DNA of 64,000 bases from Chinchilla lanigera (GCF_000276665.1 NW_004955466.1:5898232-5962231); one strand, 5' to 3'. Positions 31,930 through 43,010 are shown, counted from the first letter of the stretch. The notes: generated from the letters alone by a model not told the origin. Numbers and translations: made by a program.

Positions 31930-32060
31930 ACTATGATCTGCCTTGACTCAGGCCACAATCATATCTTAAATGAACTGTAACAGCCTCCTAAATGATATGC
32001 CTACACGCACCCGGGGCTCTGCCACCCAGATTCCCCAGGATCCAGCCTCACTGCGCTCCT
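31930..32060 (+). repeat. Probable L2 fragment
   Basis: CAATCATATCTTAAATGAAC then TGTAACAGCCTCCTAAATGA resemble the L2 'CATCTCTCxCCTGGAxTACTGCAACAGCCTCCTAACTGG' segment. Confidence 0.45.
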
Positions 32061-32384
32061 TCCCGTAGGAGAGCACAGGGCCACTTCCCGGGGCGGAAAT
32101 AACCCTGCTCCCTCGTGCTTTTCCTGTAACAGTGACCACGCTCATGTGATGAGTGCAGGGTTTGCACTCAAATCAAATGAGACCGTTATTAAAAGTGAAC
32201 GATGCTCTTCAGGAACGTAACAAAAGGTGGGGTAAAGAATTAAGGTAGTGGCATTAAAGCTTCAAGTGCAAGTGGAGTAATGTGGAATTGTGTTTTAAAA
32301 ATTAATGCTAATATAATATATATGCTTTTATAAAATGCATAATCTATTTCGAAACAATGGTGGTTTGCGTATGCAATATATCTT

Positions 32385-32478
32385 TTTGTTGTTGATTTTT
32401 CCGGTACCAGGAATCAAACTCACGACCTCACGCTTGCCAGGCAGGCACTGTGCCGCTGAGCTAAATCCCCAGCCCCCA
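32385..32478 (-). mobile_element. ID SINE, young, with TSD
   Basis: TCCGGTACCAGGAATCAAAC to GAGCTAAATCCCCAGCCC. Perfect TSD TATGCAATATATCTT (32370-32384, 32479-32493). Confidence 0.95.
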
Positions 32479-32546
32479 TATGCAATATATCTTAATGTAT
32501 CTGTGTTATCTCTAAAACCTCAAAACACTAGTGAACTTCCCTTTTT

Positions 32547-32719
32547 GTTTCTGTTTTTGGTTCTGGTTTTTTGGGGGGTTTTTTGAGACAGTCTCACTAT
32601 GTACCCCAAACTGGCCTCAAACTCACTAGATAGCCCAGGTTGGCCCTGAACTTGTAGTGATCCTCCTGCCTCAGCCTCCCAAGTACTGGGAATACCGGCG
32701 TGCACCAGCTCGCCCAGCT
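32547..32719 (-). mobile_element. B1 SINE with TSD
   Basis: GTTTTTTGAGACAGTCTCAC to GGAATACCGGCGTGCACC. TSD GAACTTCCCTTTTT / GAATTTCCCTTTTT. Confidence 0.92.
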
Positions 32720-32734
32720 GAATTTCCCTTTTTA

Positions 32735-33915
32735 AAAGGAAAATTGGCATTTGCTTTGAGTTATTGTGATGACACTGTTTTCAACTTAAAAATGAACCTG
32801 AATAGAGATTATTTCCAGTGAATGGCACTTTGGGTGATATTTATTCTCTTCCATTTGCTTATGTGCATTTTGAAATGACAGATGCATACCTCTACCATAA
32901 ATACTGCGTTTTTATCTTAATGAAATGAAAACGTAGTATTATGTAGTTCCAGCCCAGTTCTTTAAGCCACACACTATAGATCCCATATATCTACATCTTC
33001 ATGATGAGAAGAAAAATGACGGAAATAAATAGAAAAATTGTCTTGGGTTTATCAAAAATGTCTAGAAAATATTTCCAAAGGCCTTTTCAATGTGTTTTTC
33101 ATTTTCTCACCCTTGGCTGGTGACCATCCCCTAATAGTCCACCCATGTGGAAGTCACGGCGTGAGAAAGAGGCAGCGGCTCTCTGTTAAAGGCTGGGCAC
33201 AAGGAACAGCTCAGCAGGACCGGAAAGGACTCGGCTTACTTCTGGGCCGCACCTGCCCTGGGCGCCTCCTTCGCACTTTTCCTACTCACCACCTGCACCA
33301 TGCTACTTAAGGGCTTCCCGGGATCCTGCAGGGGCTCCCCTCCGTCCGTCAGGCAGAAAACCATTCCCAGAAACCGACTGTTGGTAACTCTGCTCCGCTA
33401 CCAAGCTCGCGGCAGCAAGCTGGTGACAACACCGGCAGTAACCTTCTTCATCTTCTACCCAGTAACTCTGCCAAACTCTTATTTATTCTGTCCTTAGCAT
33501 TTAACCAGGACTAACTATGACAAATTCTCAGACCAGGTGGTTTTCCAGGTCCACTATAAACCTCCTTCCAAGCACTTCAGAGTGTTCTGATAATACCCAC
33601 CACCAAGCAACAGAACGATCAAACATTCGTTGCCTTTGGGAAGCAAATGTGTCCCAATTCTCATTATCACGCCCTGCGCTTGCAATCTCACAAGGAAACA
33701 ATGTCGCTCGCCAGCCGGCCACTGAAGCCCCCCTCTTGGACTGTGCCTGATAAGAGCACCCTGAGGGCAGGTGCCGCCTCCCCGACACCCTTCCGCTGGC
33801 CTTGCCCAGGCCCAGGTCCCCTGAGTGGCAGTCAGCGTGGCTGCAGAATGGGAACAACACTTTTCTTACAGGGCACTGTTAGAACTCAATGGAAAAGTAC
33901 CTGCAACCAAAAACT
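32735..33915. other. Unique DNA, no gene seen
   Basis: AT-rich to 33100, then mixed. Open frames on both strands at 33300-33860 overlap and are not splice-bounded. Confidence 0.4.
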
Positions 33916-33924
33916 ACAGAGGCT

Positions 33925-34030
33925 AGCACTTATTGAGCGCTCGCCCGGTGCTGTACAAACAGCCGTTACCACACACTGGGAAATAAACTTACTGAGATTT
34001 TTCTCACCTCTGCTGGAAATTAGACCCAGT
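33925..34030 (-). repeat. MIR SINE fragment
   Basis: AGCACTTATTGAGCGCTCGC, GGTGCTGTACAAACAGCCGT then TACCACACACTGGGAAA follow the reverse MIR start. Confidence 0.6.
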
Positions 34031-34057
34031 AATCTTAAGCAACAATAAAAATTAGAA

Positions 34058-34145
34058 GCTAGAAGTTGGGTTTGTAGTTCAGGGTTAGAACAATTACCTA
34101 GCATGAGCCAGGTCCTGGGTTCAATCCCCAAACCAGAAAAAAAAG
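34058..34145 (+). mobile_element. ID SINE, old
   Basis: GTTGGGTTTGTAGTTCAGGG to CCTGGGTTCAATCCCC plus A tail. Confidence 0.8.
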
Positions 34146-34164
34146 AAACTAAAAGCTAATCACA

Positions 34165-34241
34165 AGCCGGGGATATAGCTCAGCAGCATAAGTGCTTGCC
34201 TGGCAAACCTGAGGTCATGAGTTCGATCCCTGGTACCAAAA
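34165..34241 (+). mobile_element. ID SINE with TSD
   Basis: AGCCGGGGATATAGCTCAGC to TCGATCCCTGGTACC. Perfect TSD AAAAGCTAATCACA (34151-34164, 34242-34255). Confidence 0.95.
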
Positions 34242-34327
34242 AAAAGCTAATCACAGCACTAGAACAAAGAGTTTTTACAAAAAAAAAAAAAAAACAAACC
34301 CTCAAAGCTATAAAATTTTATATAGGA

Positions 34328-34412
34328 GGGCCAGGGATATAGCTCAGTGGCACAAGCGCCTGCCTGGCAAGCACAAGGTCCTGAGTTTGATTCCCAGTAC
34401 CAAAAAAAAAAT
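34328..34412 (+). mobile_element. ID SINE
   Basis: GGGCCAGGGATATAGCTCAG to TTGATTCCCAGTACC plus A tail. Confidence 0.92.
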
Positions 34413-34619
34413 CTTTGGTATGGGAAATCACCACAGATCCCACAAATGCTGTATGATTGACCCCCTTTACGTTGAAGCTAAGTATTTTTAAGTTAAAACT
34501 CTTAAACAAAATTCAGAGAGTGATGGCTGCAAAGGGCTGGAAGAAGTGGACACGGGAAGTTTACTACCTTAATTAACTTTTAATATTTTGATGGGTGGAG
34601 ATTCAGTTTTCCAAGATAC

Positions 34620-34701
34620 ACTTTCTTTTCCCTTTCATTTCCCTTCCTTTCCCTTTCTTTTCTCTTCCCTTTTCTTTTCTTTTCTTTTCTTTTCTTTTCT
34701 C
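34620..34701. repeat. CTTTT/CCCTTT pyrimidine microsatellite
   Basis: Imperfect (CTTTC/CCTTT)n passing into perfect (TTTTC)n. It adjoins the tail side of the dimeric SINE that follows. Confidence 0.9.
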
Positions 34702-34886
34702 CTTAATACTAGAAATTAAACCCAGGGCCTTCACACTGAACTACTCTCTCCCAATCCCTTTTTTATTTTTTGAGACAGGTCTCACAAAGTCACTGAGATG
34801 TCCAGACTGGGCTGGAACTTGTCCTCCTCCTGCCTCAGCCTCCCAGAGGGCTGGGATCACAGGCATATGCCTCCACGCCAGGCTAC
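34702..34886 (-). mobile_element. B1-dID dimeric SINE
   Basis: AATTAAACCCAGGGCCTTCA (ID half), then TTTTTTGAGACAGGTCTCAC to GCCTCCACGCCAGGCT (B1 half). Confidence 0.85.
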
Positions 34887-34889
34887 AGA

Positions 34890-35515
34890 ACCTCTTAAAA
34901 TGGATTCTCCTATTCATTCTAAGAGGACTGCATGGTTTGCAAAACATGCTCACCATTCTTCAGGGTAGCAACCTAAAGACCCTTTGAAGGAGAGAAAAAT
35001 GAAAGAAACTCGCATCAGATGATCTCATTTTTCTCAGGAAAATAAGAAGGGAGGTGTTCTCTGCGCAGCGGGGGAGCAGGGGTGGCGGGGCGCCTAAGAA
35101 ATGAGCAGGGCCCAGGGCAGGCCACAGTCCAGAGCAGGAGCCGCACCCCAGGACCAGCAGATGGACGCTAGGACCGGAAGGGCGGTTGAGACCAGAGGCC
35201 TCAAACAGCAGCAGCAACTGCTGGTGATTTAGTGAATGGGGCAACGCCCACATGCTCTAAAAGCACGCACATACACAGGGAGCTGCGTTCAAGAATGCTC
35301 ACCATGTTCCTAACAGAAAAGGGGAAAATAATCGATTCAGACTGGTTAAAGAATGGCTGATTCACACCAGGGAAGACTACTGCACAGGTAAAAGGAGTGA
35401 GTGACCAACGTCAGCAGGGACGTCAGTCTAATACATCAGTATTGCAATGAGGAGGGAGACAGGGCAAAGAAGACAGAGGTACTTTGAAGCCCTTTATGTA
35501 CTTTATGCAAATTTT
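34890..35515. other. Unique DNA, no gene seen
   Basis: A GC-rich patch at 35050-35180 has open frames on the - strand but no splice support. Confidence 0.4.
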
Positions 35516-35531
35516 AAAATACACATACATG

Positions 35532-35620
35532 GGGCTGCGGGTATAGCTCAGCGGCTCAAGCGCTGGACTAGCAAGTGCGAGGTCATGAGTTCGATTCACA
35601 GTACCAAAAACAAATAAAAT
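35532..35620 (+). mobile_element. ID SINE with TSD
   Basis: GGGCTGCGGGTATAGCTCAG to TCGATTCACAGTACC. Perfect TSD AAAATACACATACATGG around it (left about 35516-35532, right 35621-35637). Confidence 0.95.
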
Positions 35621-35871
35621 AAAATACACATACATGGACGATTTACAAAACAGAAACCAAAACCCAGAAACGGCACCCACCAACTTCAGAGAGTGCAGGG
35701 GGAAACGTCAGCCACCAGTGAACTCCGTCAACACCTGGGCAGGGCGTGGGTTATGGACGCCAGGGTCACTTTTCAGCTGCTGTTTAACTTTGGGATTACA
35801 ACAGTTCAACGTCATTCCTGGCTGCGTGCTGAAACAGGAGTCCGCTGGAGTGCGGGACGTGAGGGGCACCT

Positions 35872-35975
35872 GGTAGAGAACCCTGGACTGGAAGTCAGGA
35901 GGCTTCAGCTCTACTCCCGGCTTTAGTCCCTCCTCCCGTCCAGCTGAGCCCGTGGCCGCGGGCAATCGTCCCCTC
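35872..35975 (+). repeat. MIR SINE fragment
   Basis: GAGAACCCTGGACTGGAAGT, CAGGAGGCTTCAGCTCTACT and CCCGGCTTTAGT keep the MIR 5' order. Confidence 0.5.
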
Positions 35976-36440
35976 TGCAAGCCCCAGGCTCACAACTTCC
36001 CCTGGGCCAGCTCACAGACTTCCAGATTCTCCCCAAAGAATCTAACCCCACGCTTTCTGTTGCAGATCTCAAAACACTGGCTTCCAAGAAACACCAGCAC
36101 TCCCCGCGGGACATGGGAGACGCAGCCACCATCCCCGGCAGGCAGGGCGCGGGACGGGGCTGCCCTGGCAGTGATGCGTTCGGTGCGGCCCCAAGGGCCC
36201 TCCCTGCCGTGTGCCCTCCACGACAACAGGCTGTAGAAACTCTTGGGTCTTGGCACCAAGAAAAACTGTGATCCTGGGCATGTATTATTCTAACCTCACG
36301 ACCGTGCTATTTTAATAAACAAGGTTCCCCCGTGGCTTTTGGCTGCTCCAGGCCATCCCACAAAAGACTTTAGGGAGAACAGGTGGCTGGACCCCTGGCT
36401 TTACCCATTCAGCCTCGTTTTTCTTTATTCCAAAGTCTTC
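35976..36440. other. GC-rich unique DNA, no gene seen
   Basis: An acceptor-like CTTTCTGTTGCAG lies at 36064, followed by an open + frame, but no donor closes it. Not called as an exon. Confidence 0.35.
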
Positions 36441-36445
36441 ATCTA

Positions 36446-36541
36446 TGGGCCAGGGATACAGCTCAGAGGCACAGCGCCTGCCTGGCAAGCGCAAGGTCCT
36501 GAGTTCAATTCCCAGTGCCAAAAAAACAAAATACATTTAAA
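36446..36541 (+). mobile_element. ID SINE with TSD
   Basis: GGGCCAGGGATACAGCTCAG to CAATTCCCAGTGCC. TSD CCAAAGTCTTCATC (36430-36443, 36542-36555). Confidence 0.94.
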
Positions 36542-36925
36542 CCAAAGTCTTCATCAATTTTTTTTTTTTATTCTATTGAATTTATCTCTGTAGTTCAAAC
36601 TTTTTCTGGTCTACGAAAGGGTACAAATAAATTAACTCACAGGCTTTCTGTAAGGACCTGATAAGACAAGCAGCACGTAGAGATTATGAAGTAAGATAGA
36701 AATGTAAACTGTTACTCACTGGACAGAAAGAAAACTCTGGTAGTGGAAAACTCCCATCTTGCCCCTGTGGAGTCCACAACTCGCACCGCCTTTTCAGTAG
36801 ATACGATTATTGTAACACTGCTCCGGGTCACGTCCCTTCAGGACAGCACCTGCCGAATGGTTCCAAGCGCCTGGCGATGACACACGAGTGCACTCCACGT
36901 AAAGTACATGTGTGACTTTATAACC

Positions 36926-37115
36926 TACTCAATCCCTTCCGCCAGGCTCCTGTTCTGTCCCAGCTATCTTAGACTCAGCGCCTGTCACCTCTCGCCTGTA
37001 ATCCCAGCACTCGGGAGGCTGAGGCAGGAGGATCACCGCAAGTTCGAGGCCAGCCTGAACTGCATAGAGAGACCCTGTCTCAAAAAGACAAAAATAATAA
37101 TAGTAATAATAATGG
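36926..37115 (+). repeat. Inverted duplication arm 1: novel head fused to B1
   Basis: The first roughly 65 bases are not B1; they run straight into GCCTGTAATCCCAGCAC of a B1 without its normal 5' head. Bases 36926-37008 (83) are identical to the reverse complement of 37731-37813. The B1 body here has a single 3' half; the partner has the duplicated half. Both share a tail of AAAAAGACAAAAATAATA type. Confidence 0.95.
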
Positions 37116-37605
37116 TGATAATAATGTGTGAGAAACCAAAAGCACAGATGAGGATTAAGATGGACGATACATACGGGGAAGCAGGAAGAAAATGTTGGAA
37201 TGGGAAGAGGAACAAAGGGCAGGTTGAGGGGAGAGAAGGAAAGGAAACAGACAAGTTAGAAGAACAAAATGGAAACAAAGCTTTTGTGAGTCAGGCTGAA
37301 GAGCAGGGCAGCGAGTTGGGGAAAAAGAAGAATCAAGACAGACCGCGTACAAGTTCCCTAGGAGGAGTGTGGTCGGTAGCACATCTAACAGCCACTTACA
37401 GCAGTATGTATTTCTGTGGCACAAAGGGAGCTCTCCATTCACGTGTGGACACAAGGACTGAATCAGGCTCGTCAACGTATCTATCGCTTCAAGTTTCCAT
37501 CATTTCTTGGATTGCACCGCTGAGCCCACAGGGCCACAGGGCAAATCCCTTCGCCCTGGATTTGGGGTGAACCGGCAGGGTTAACCCTTGGAGAGGGTTA
37601 TTATT
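37116..37605. other. Spacer between inverted arms
   Basis: Unique, purine-rich at 37180-37330. No gene recognised. Confidence 0.5.
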
Positions 37606-37813
37606 ACTACTATTATTTTTGTCTTTTTGAGACAGGGTCTCACTATGCAGTTCAGGCTGGCCTCAGGCTCACTGTGTAGCCCAGGCTGGCCTCGAACTTG
37701 CAATGATCCTCCTGCCTCAGCCTACCGAGCGCTGGGATTACAGGCGAGAGGTGACAGGCGCTGAGTCTAAGATAGCTGGGACAGAACAGGAGCCTGGCGG
37801 AAGGGATTGAGTA
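37606..37813 (-). repeat. Inverted duplication arm 2: novel head fused to B1
   Basis: The reverse-strand partner of 36926-37115. It has the same non-B1 head, the same junction to B1 and a similar AAT-type tail. The B1 body is the full duplicated-half form. Confidence 0.95.
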
Positions 37814-38105
37814 ACAGCCAGGCCTTGGCAGCCGGCACATCCGCTTCATCCCGCAGTGTGGGGCGCACGGCAGGCATGCAGATAATGTCTCACAAAGGAG
37901 GAAAAGGACGAACACAGGAACAATGTTACTGAAGACACTGTTTTGACACTTCTCTGGAGCTGCCTTGCAGGAACTCCCGCACCCACTAACATTTTTCTCT
38001 TTCTTCAACAATGTATCGGCAGGAAAAATTTCATTTCCTTGGAGAAACAGGATGGGAGTTTCACTGAGTTTCCTGAGAATGAGAAGCATCTGATTCATGG
38101 TCCTT
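37814..38105. other. Unique DNA, no gene seen
   Basis: Nothing recognised. Confidence 0.4.
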
Positions 38106-38107
38106 TC

Positions 38108-38192
38108 TGTTTTGTGGTGCTGGAAATGGAACCCGGGGCCTGGTGCGAGCCAGGTCGCTGCTCGACCGCTGGGCTACATCCCCAGCCTCCAG
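38108..38192 (-). mobile_element. ID-like SINE, old
   Basis: GGTGCTGGAAATGGAACCCG and CGCTGGGCTACATCCCCAGC. Confidence 0.75.
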
Positions 38193-38194
38193 TA

Positions 38195-38975
38195 CTTCTC
38201 CCCTCAGCAGCTCAGAAACGCTGAAGCTGAACTATGATTAGGCTGAGTTAGTCAGAAATTAACAGGCAGCCAGCGAGGGGTAAGACCCCTGAGGGAGACA
38301 GTGCAGAAGGTGACACGACACACGCAGAGTGCCTGCGGCCGCATGAAGGGGCCAGGCCTCAAGATGGCGACGCAGCAGCCAGGCCTTCAAGCCTGCGCTT
38401 ACTCCGTGGCTAGCACCACCTGGGCCAGGGAGCCCAGCGGGCATCAGGCGCACAGGAGGGTGACCGGAGAATCCCATTCGCCCCTTCCCTGTCCAGGAAC
38501 GCCTCTGCTCTCTCCCTGTGCCCCTGCTCTGCGCCTCGCTTCCTGCTGCACCAATACTAGCCATGTGGCTGTGCTCGTAATCCCACAGGTGGCAGTCTGA
38601 CGCGCGTCTGGCCTCGGTATGACTCTGCTGTATGAATTATCCCTGACCCGTGGTCTCAGCGGCCACCCACTCTGGACCCCTCCTGGAAACCCGGGAGCTC
38701 TTCGTATCACGTCCAGTAAGACGCTCCTAACCTCCTCTGGTTCTTGGCTTCATTCCCCAATGCTGCGAGACCATGAACTCGGCACATGTGACATCTCAGA
38801 GGGTGGGAGCTGTCTTCCCTGCCACACCATCACGCAGATCCGCTCAGGTGTGCCACTAAAAAAGGGTTCTCTTTCTCCTGGGTATGCCCAGGCGAGCTGT
38901 TCCTCTTCCTTCCATTTTCTGTAACTTTTTTTTCCTTGAATGTCCAGAGTTCTTAGCCAGAAGAAATTGAATTGA
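38195..38975. other. Unique DNA, no gene seen
   Basis: GC-rich at 38300-38560, with open frames on both strands and no splice support. Confidence 0.4.
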
Positions 38976-38976
38976 A

Positions 38977-39060
38977 GGCTGGGGACGCAGATCAATGGTA
39001 GAACAATTGTCCGTTAAGAACAATATTCTGGGTTCTATCCCCATCACTGGAAAAGGAAAA
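38977..39060 (+). mobile_element. ID SINE, old
   Basis: GGCTGGGGACGCAGATCAAT to CTGGGTTCTATCCCCATCAC; a GGGA-rich tail follows to 39085. Confidence 0.78.
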
Positions 39061-39151
39061 AAGGGAGAAAGGGAGGGAGGGAGGGGAAAAGAAAGGCCCT
39101 CAAATATCTTCCTGGATGTATTTTACAGTAAAATGTCAACTTCTACTGACA

Positions 39152-39193
39152 TAGTCTCTCTCTCTTTCTCTTTCTCTCTCTCTCTCTCACACA

Positions 39194-39247
<54 letters not shown>
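39152..39247. repeat. (TC)n(CA)n compound microsatellite
   Basis: A CT tract of about 37 bases passes directly into a CA tract of about 59 bases. Vys-like Cys-Val open frames here are artefacts of the repeat. Confidence 0.97.
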
Positions 39248-39248
<1 letters not shown>

Positions 39249-39282
39249 CCTTGGGATTTCACTTTTAAGAACTTCGGTCCCA

Positions 39283-39441
39283 GCTGGGCATGGTGGCGCA
39301 TGCCTGTAATCCCAGCACTCAAGAGGCTGAGGCAGGAGGATCATTGCGAGTTGGAGACCAGCCTGGGCTACAAAGTGAGCTCAAGGCCAGCCTGAACTGC
39401 ATAGAGAGACCCTGTCTCAAAAAGACACACACACACAAAAA
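39283..39441 (+). mobile_element. B1 SINE, young, with TSD
   Basis: GCTGGGCATGGTGGCGCATG to CCCTGTCTCAAAAAGACAC. TSD AACTTCGGTCCCA / AACTTTAGTCCCA (11 of 13). Confidence 0.95.
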
Positions 39442-39454
39442 AACTTTAGTCCCA

Positions 39455-40180
39455 ACCATCAGGAGCAAATAAGGAGGTCCAGGGATCAAGGGTTCTGGCG
39501 GATCTCACTCTGTAACGATGTTCTCCCTGGTCCTAGAGGAACTGGAGCATCTTTACACGTTCCTGTGTCTCCTGTCCCTGCTGATGACTTGTCATCTTTA
39601 AAATCCCAAACGCAAGTCTCTCCCAGAGAGTTAAAAGAAATTATCTCTAAAATTGAAATGTTTGGCAGCTGATGACAGCCAAAAATATGCTGGCCGTTAC
39701 GACAAGAAGTTTGTTTCTGAAACGCGCTGTTCCTTTAGGGAAATGTTTGCCCAGTTTAGAGGCAGCTGGAGAAATGCTTTCACACTCCGAAGTTAATCTG
39801 CTACGAGAAACGGGCAATGGCAGAGTGATCTGCCTTCCTCCCTTGGTCCGCAGCACCGCCAGGGGCCGGAGTTAGGCAGATTTCCTCAGCAGAGGAACTG
39901 AACCAGCCGCTGCTTGGCCAGGGACCCAGTCTTCCCCTTCAGCAGGGAGCGATTACAGACGAAAGTAGCAGAATCAACCTTTCCCAGACAAGGGCTTGTT
40001 TCGTGTTACAATAGCCACTTCCCACGGGAGCACTAAGCCACACATACGTGAGTACGAAGGGGACCAGACTATGTCCCCCCAACACATTTCCCTGGAGCAC
40101 AGAGATGACTCTGAGCTGAAGGCAAGTGAGGCAGGGGAGGACAAGCCCTAAAAACAAAGCACTTCCCGTTTGTACAGAAT
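39455..40180. other. Unique DNA, no gene seen
   Basis: Nothing recognised. Confidence 0.4.
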
Positions 40181-40181
40181 T

Positions 40182-40340
40182 TCCCCTGGACATGGTGGCG
40201 CACCCCTGTAATCCCAGCATTCAGGAGGCTGAGGCAGGAGGATCGCATCGCTGAGTTCAAAGCTAGCTTGGGGTACCTGAACTACACAGCAAGACCCTGT
40301 CTCAAAAAAACAAAAACAAAATAATAATAAAAATAAGAAA
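40182..40340 (+). mobile_element. B1 SINE
   Basis: CCTGGACATGGTGGCGCACC to ACCCTGTCTCAAAAAAAC; middle diverged. Confidence 0.9.
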
Positions 40341-40770
40341 ATCTGCACGCGTAAAGATGTCTCCCCCTCCTGTACCAGGAAGAGGTGAATGGGCATTAAC
40401 GTCTTGTGTCTGTAGCAAATCTTGCTCAGTGACCCTGGTGTGCCATCCAGGCCCCTCCCTCCTGCCCGGAACTTGCTCCCCCTCCTCCGTCTAGCCTCTC
40501 CCTCACTTTGTCACCCTTGAGGGTGGTATTTAAACCCCAGAGTCTAGTTTCCCCCTTGAGCCATATCACTTTCTTTGGAAACGTTTGTGTAGACACACAG
40601 GTCACCAGTACTTCTCTAGTTCACCTTTCCTGTCAGGAACCCTCCCCTTCAACCCCACCCCACCCCACCCGGCCACTAAACCTAGGCGGGTGGAGGAACC
40701 AAGCTGGGGTTTTTCCCCCTACAGTGGCTAAGTGGATTGTTTAATTTAAAGGCTTTCTAAACCAGGAATG
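40341..40770. other. Unique DNA, no gene seen
   Basis: Nothing recognised. A short CCCCA run lies at 40650-40670. Confidence 0.4.
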
Positions 40771-40771
40771 C

Positions 40772-40867
40772 GGGCCGGGGATATAGCTTAGCAGCATACT
40801 GCCTGCCTGGCAAGTACAAGGTCCTGAGCTCCATTCCTGGTACAAAAAAAAAAAAAAAAAAAAAAAA
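40772..40867 (+). mobile_element. ID SINE
   Basis: GGGCCGGGGATATAGCTTAG to CCATTCCTGGTAC and about 25 A. Confidence 0.93.
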
Positions 40868-40868
40868 A

Positions 40869-41011
40869 GAATGGCAGTATGTACCTGTAATTCCAGCACT
40901 TGGGAGGCTGAGGCAGGAGGATTACCATGAGTGTGAGGCCAGCCTGGCCAACACAGTGAATTCAAGGCCTGCCTGGACTATATGGCAAGATACTATCTCC
41001 AAAAAAAAAAA
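40869..41011 (+). mobile_element. B1 SINE, diverged
   Basis: TACCTGTAATTCCAGCACTT, GAGGCCAGCCTGGCCAACAC and AAGGCCTGCCTGGACTATAT, then a poly(A). Confidence 0.85.
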
Positions 41012-41125
41012 GCTAAAGGAAATAACTAAATGCCTTCTGACCTAATATGATTCTAAACACTAGGTGGTATAAAAACTGACAGAAAGATGAGAGTTCCAGG
41101 TGAGACAATATTCATTTATTCATTT

Positions 41126-41296
41126 TCTTTTTTTTTCTTTTTGGTGTTTTTTTTTTTTTTGAGACAGGGTCTAGCTAGGCATTTCAGGCTGGCCTTGTGC
41201 TCACGTTTTTGCTCAGGCTGGTCTCAAACTCCCAAGGATCCTCCTGCTTCAGCCTCCCAAGTGCTGGGATTACAGGCGTGCGCCACCACACCAGGC
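41126..41296 (-). mobile_element. B1 SINE with TSD
   Basis: T-run, GAGACAGGGTCTAGCTAGGC to GATTACAGGCGTGCGCCACC. TSD TTCATTTATTCATTT / TTCATTCATTCATTT. Confidence 0.92.
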
Positions 41297-41749
41297 TCAT
41301 TCATTCATTTCCTGGGTACCAGTCAAATGCTGCACTGAGACACGAGGAGTCAGCCGGAAATGCTACAGTGATGAGGCCAGCGCTCAGGGAGTGTAAACCG
41401 TAGCACCCGAGTGCCTGGGGAGTCCCCAAAAGCAAAGTTTCCCCAACAGGCATGAAAGCAGGAGAAATGAGGGTTTCTCCCCTGCTCAAAAGGTCCCCAG
41501 GTCAGCAGGCAGGCCCTAGCAAACGCAGGCGGGAGGCAAGCCGGCCCTGAGCCAGCAAGCCCCGCCCAATTAGACCCCAGAGTCAGTCTGTCCCTCCAGC
41601 GCACCAGCACAGCTGAGCCCAGGGTAAAGTATCCAGGTATTTTCAGAGGATGAAAAAAATATCTTTACCTATCTTGTAAGGCTAAAAGGTTGAATGAACT
41701 ATACCTTTTATCTACTGTAAAGAGAATTTCTGTATTACATGAATAATGT

Positions 41750-41958
41750 GATTTTTTTTGTGGTTTTACTGTTTGATTTGTGATGGTAAGGACTGAATCC
41801 AGGCCTTCACACTGAGGTATATACATCCCCATCCCTTTTTTTTACTTTAACACAGGGTCTCACTAAGTTGCCCAGGCTGGGCTTGAACATGTGATCCTCC
41901 TGCCTCAGCCTCTCAGAGTGCTGGGGTTATAGACATGCACCATTATGCTCAGCTAATA
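41750..41958 (-). mobile_element. B1-dID dimeric SINE
   Basis: GGACTGAATCCAGGCCTTCA (ID half), then GGTCTCACTAAGTTGCCCAG to GACATGCACCATTATGCTCA (B1 half). Confidence 0.83.
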
Positions 41959-42089
41959 AAATAAATCTTAATGTTACAGAAAATGAAAAAAGTAAATATC
42001 CTTAGCCCTGCCATCCAAATCATCTCTTTTTTTTCAGAACTGTAATTATGCCACAATTTTATTTTAGTTCTGCTAGCTTTGGATTTTTA

Positions 42090-42243
42090 GTTTTGTTGGT
42101 TTTTTTTTTGTGACAAGATCTCACTGTAGTTCAGGCTGGCCTTGAACTCACTATGTACCCCAGGCCAGTTTCAAACTAGCAACGATCCTCCTGCCTCAGC
42201 CTCCGGAGTGCTGGTATTACAGGCATGCGCCACCAGGCCTGGT
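42090..42243 (-). mobile_element. B1 SINE
   Basis: GTGACAAGATCTCACTGTAG to TACAGGCATGCGCCACCAGG. Confidence 0.9.
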
Positions 42244-42244
42244 G

Positions 42245-43010
42245 GTTCTGCTGACTATTAAAGATTAGCATTGCCATGTCACTAATCTTCACAAGCATAA
42301 TTTTAATGCCTCCATTATAATTTCATAGCTCCTAAAATTTGAACTGGAAAAGAATAGCAAAGGTCAGTCTCTCCTGGTCAAGGAGACTAGAAAAAAAAAT
42401 TCAGTTATTTATTCTTCATTTATTAGTTATTTTCAGTAATTTACACAGAAAGTATCAAGGTGCAGTTCTTCCATTCCGGGATGTGTGCGGGCAGCCAGTC
42501 GGGGGTGGGGCGCTGTCACCTCCCCTCCCGGACTGCTGGCCGCCGTCCCCAGGGTACCTCAGCCTGTTTGGCACAAACAGTAAAATCACCCAGGTACTCA
42601 GAGGCTGATTCCAGTGGGCAGGAGCGGGGCGTGAGCAGCAATGCTAAGAACCCACGTCCACTGTTGAGCAGAACCTGCAGACCCAGCCAGGGCCCCAGCG
42701 AAGGGCAGCACCTCCCAGCCAGACCTGGGGACCCGGGTGGCCAGCAGGGACAGAGAGTGGCCCAGGCAGAAGCAGCAGCACAGCAGCTGCTCCGCACACC
42801 TGCGGTGCAGCCCTCCTTCCGCCCAGACAGGTGCGCAGCAAACCTCTCAGCCCCATCGCATCCGGAACACAGCGGGGACCAGCCACGCCCTGGAAGCCCT
42901 GCTCTCATCTCCCAGCGGAGACCAGGGACCCAGCCATCAGCTCTCCACGGGGCCATCCACCACCACCCAACGCTCCTTCACAAAAATGCACATCCCAAGC
43001 CCTCTCCTTT
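42245..43010. other. Unique DNA, GC-rich at 42480-42960
   Basis: Overlapping open frames on both strands are Gln/Pro/Arg/Ser-rich and not splice-bounded. No promoter signature is clear. Confidence 0.4.

Noticed and set aside
36064..36236. Terminal exon after CTTTCTGTTGCAG
   Set aside because: An acceptor-like site and open frame exist, but there is no donor or poly(A) signal nearby, and the upstream part is MIR-derived.
39123..39344. Cys-Val repeat protein frame
   Set aside because: It is a translation of the (CA)n microsatellite.
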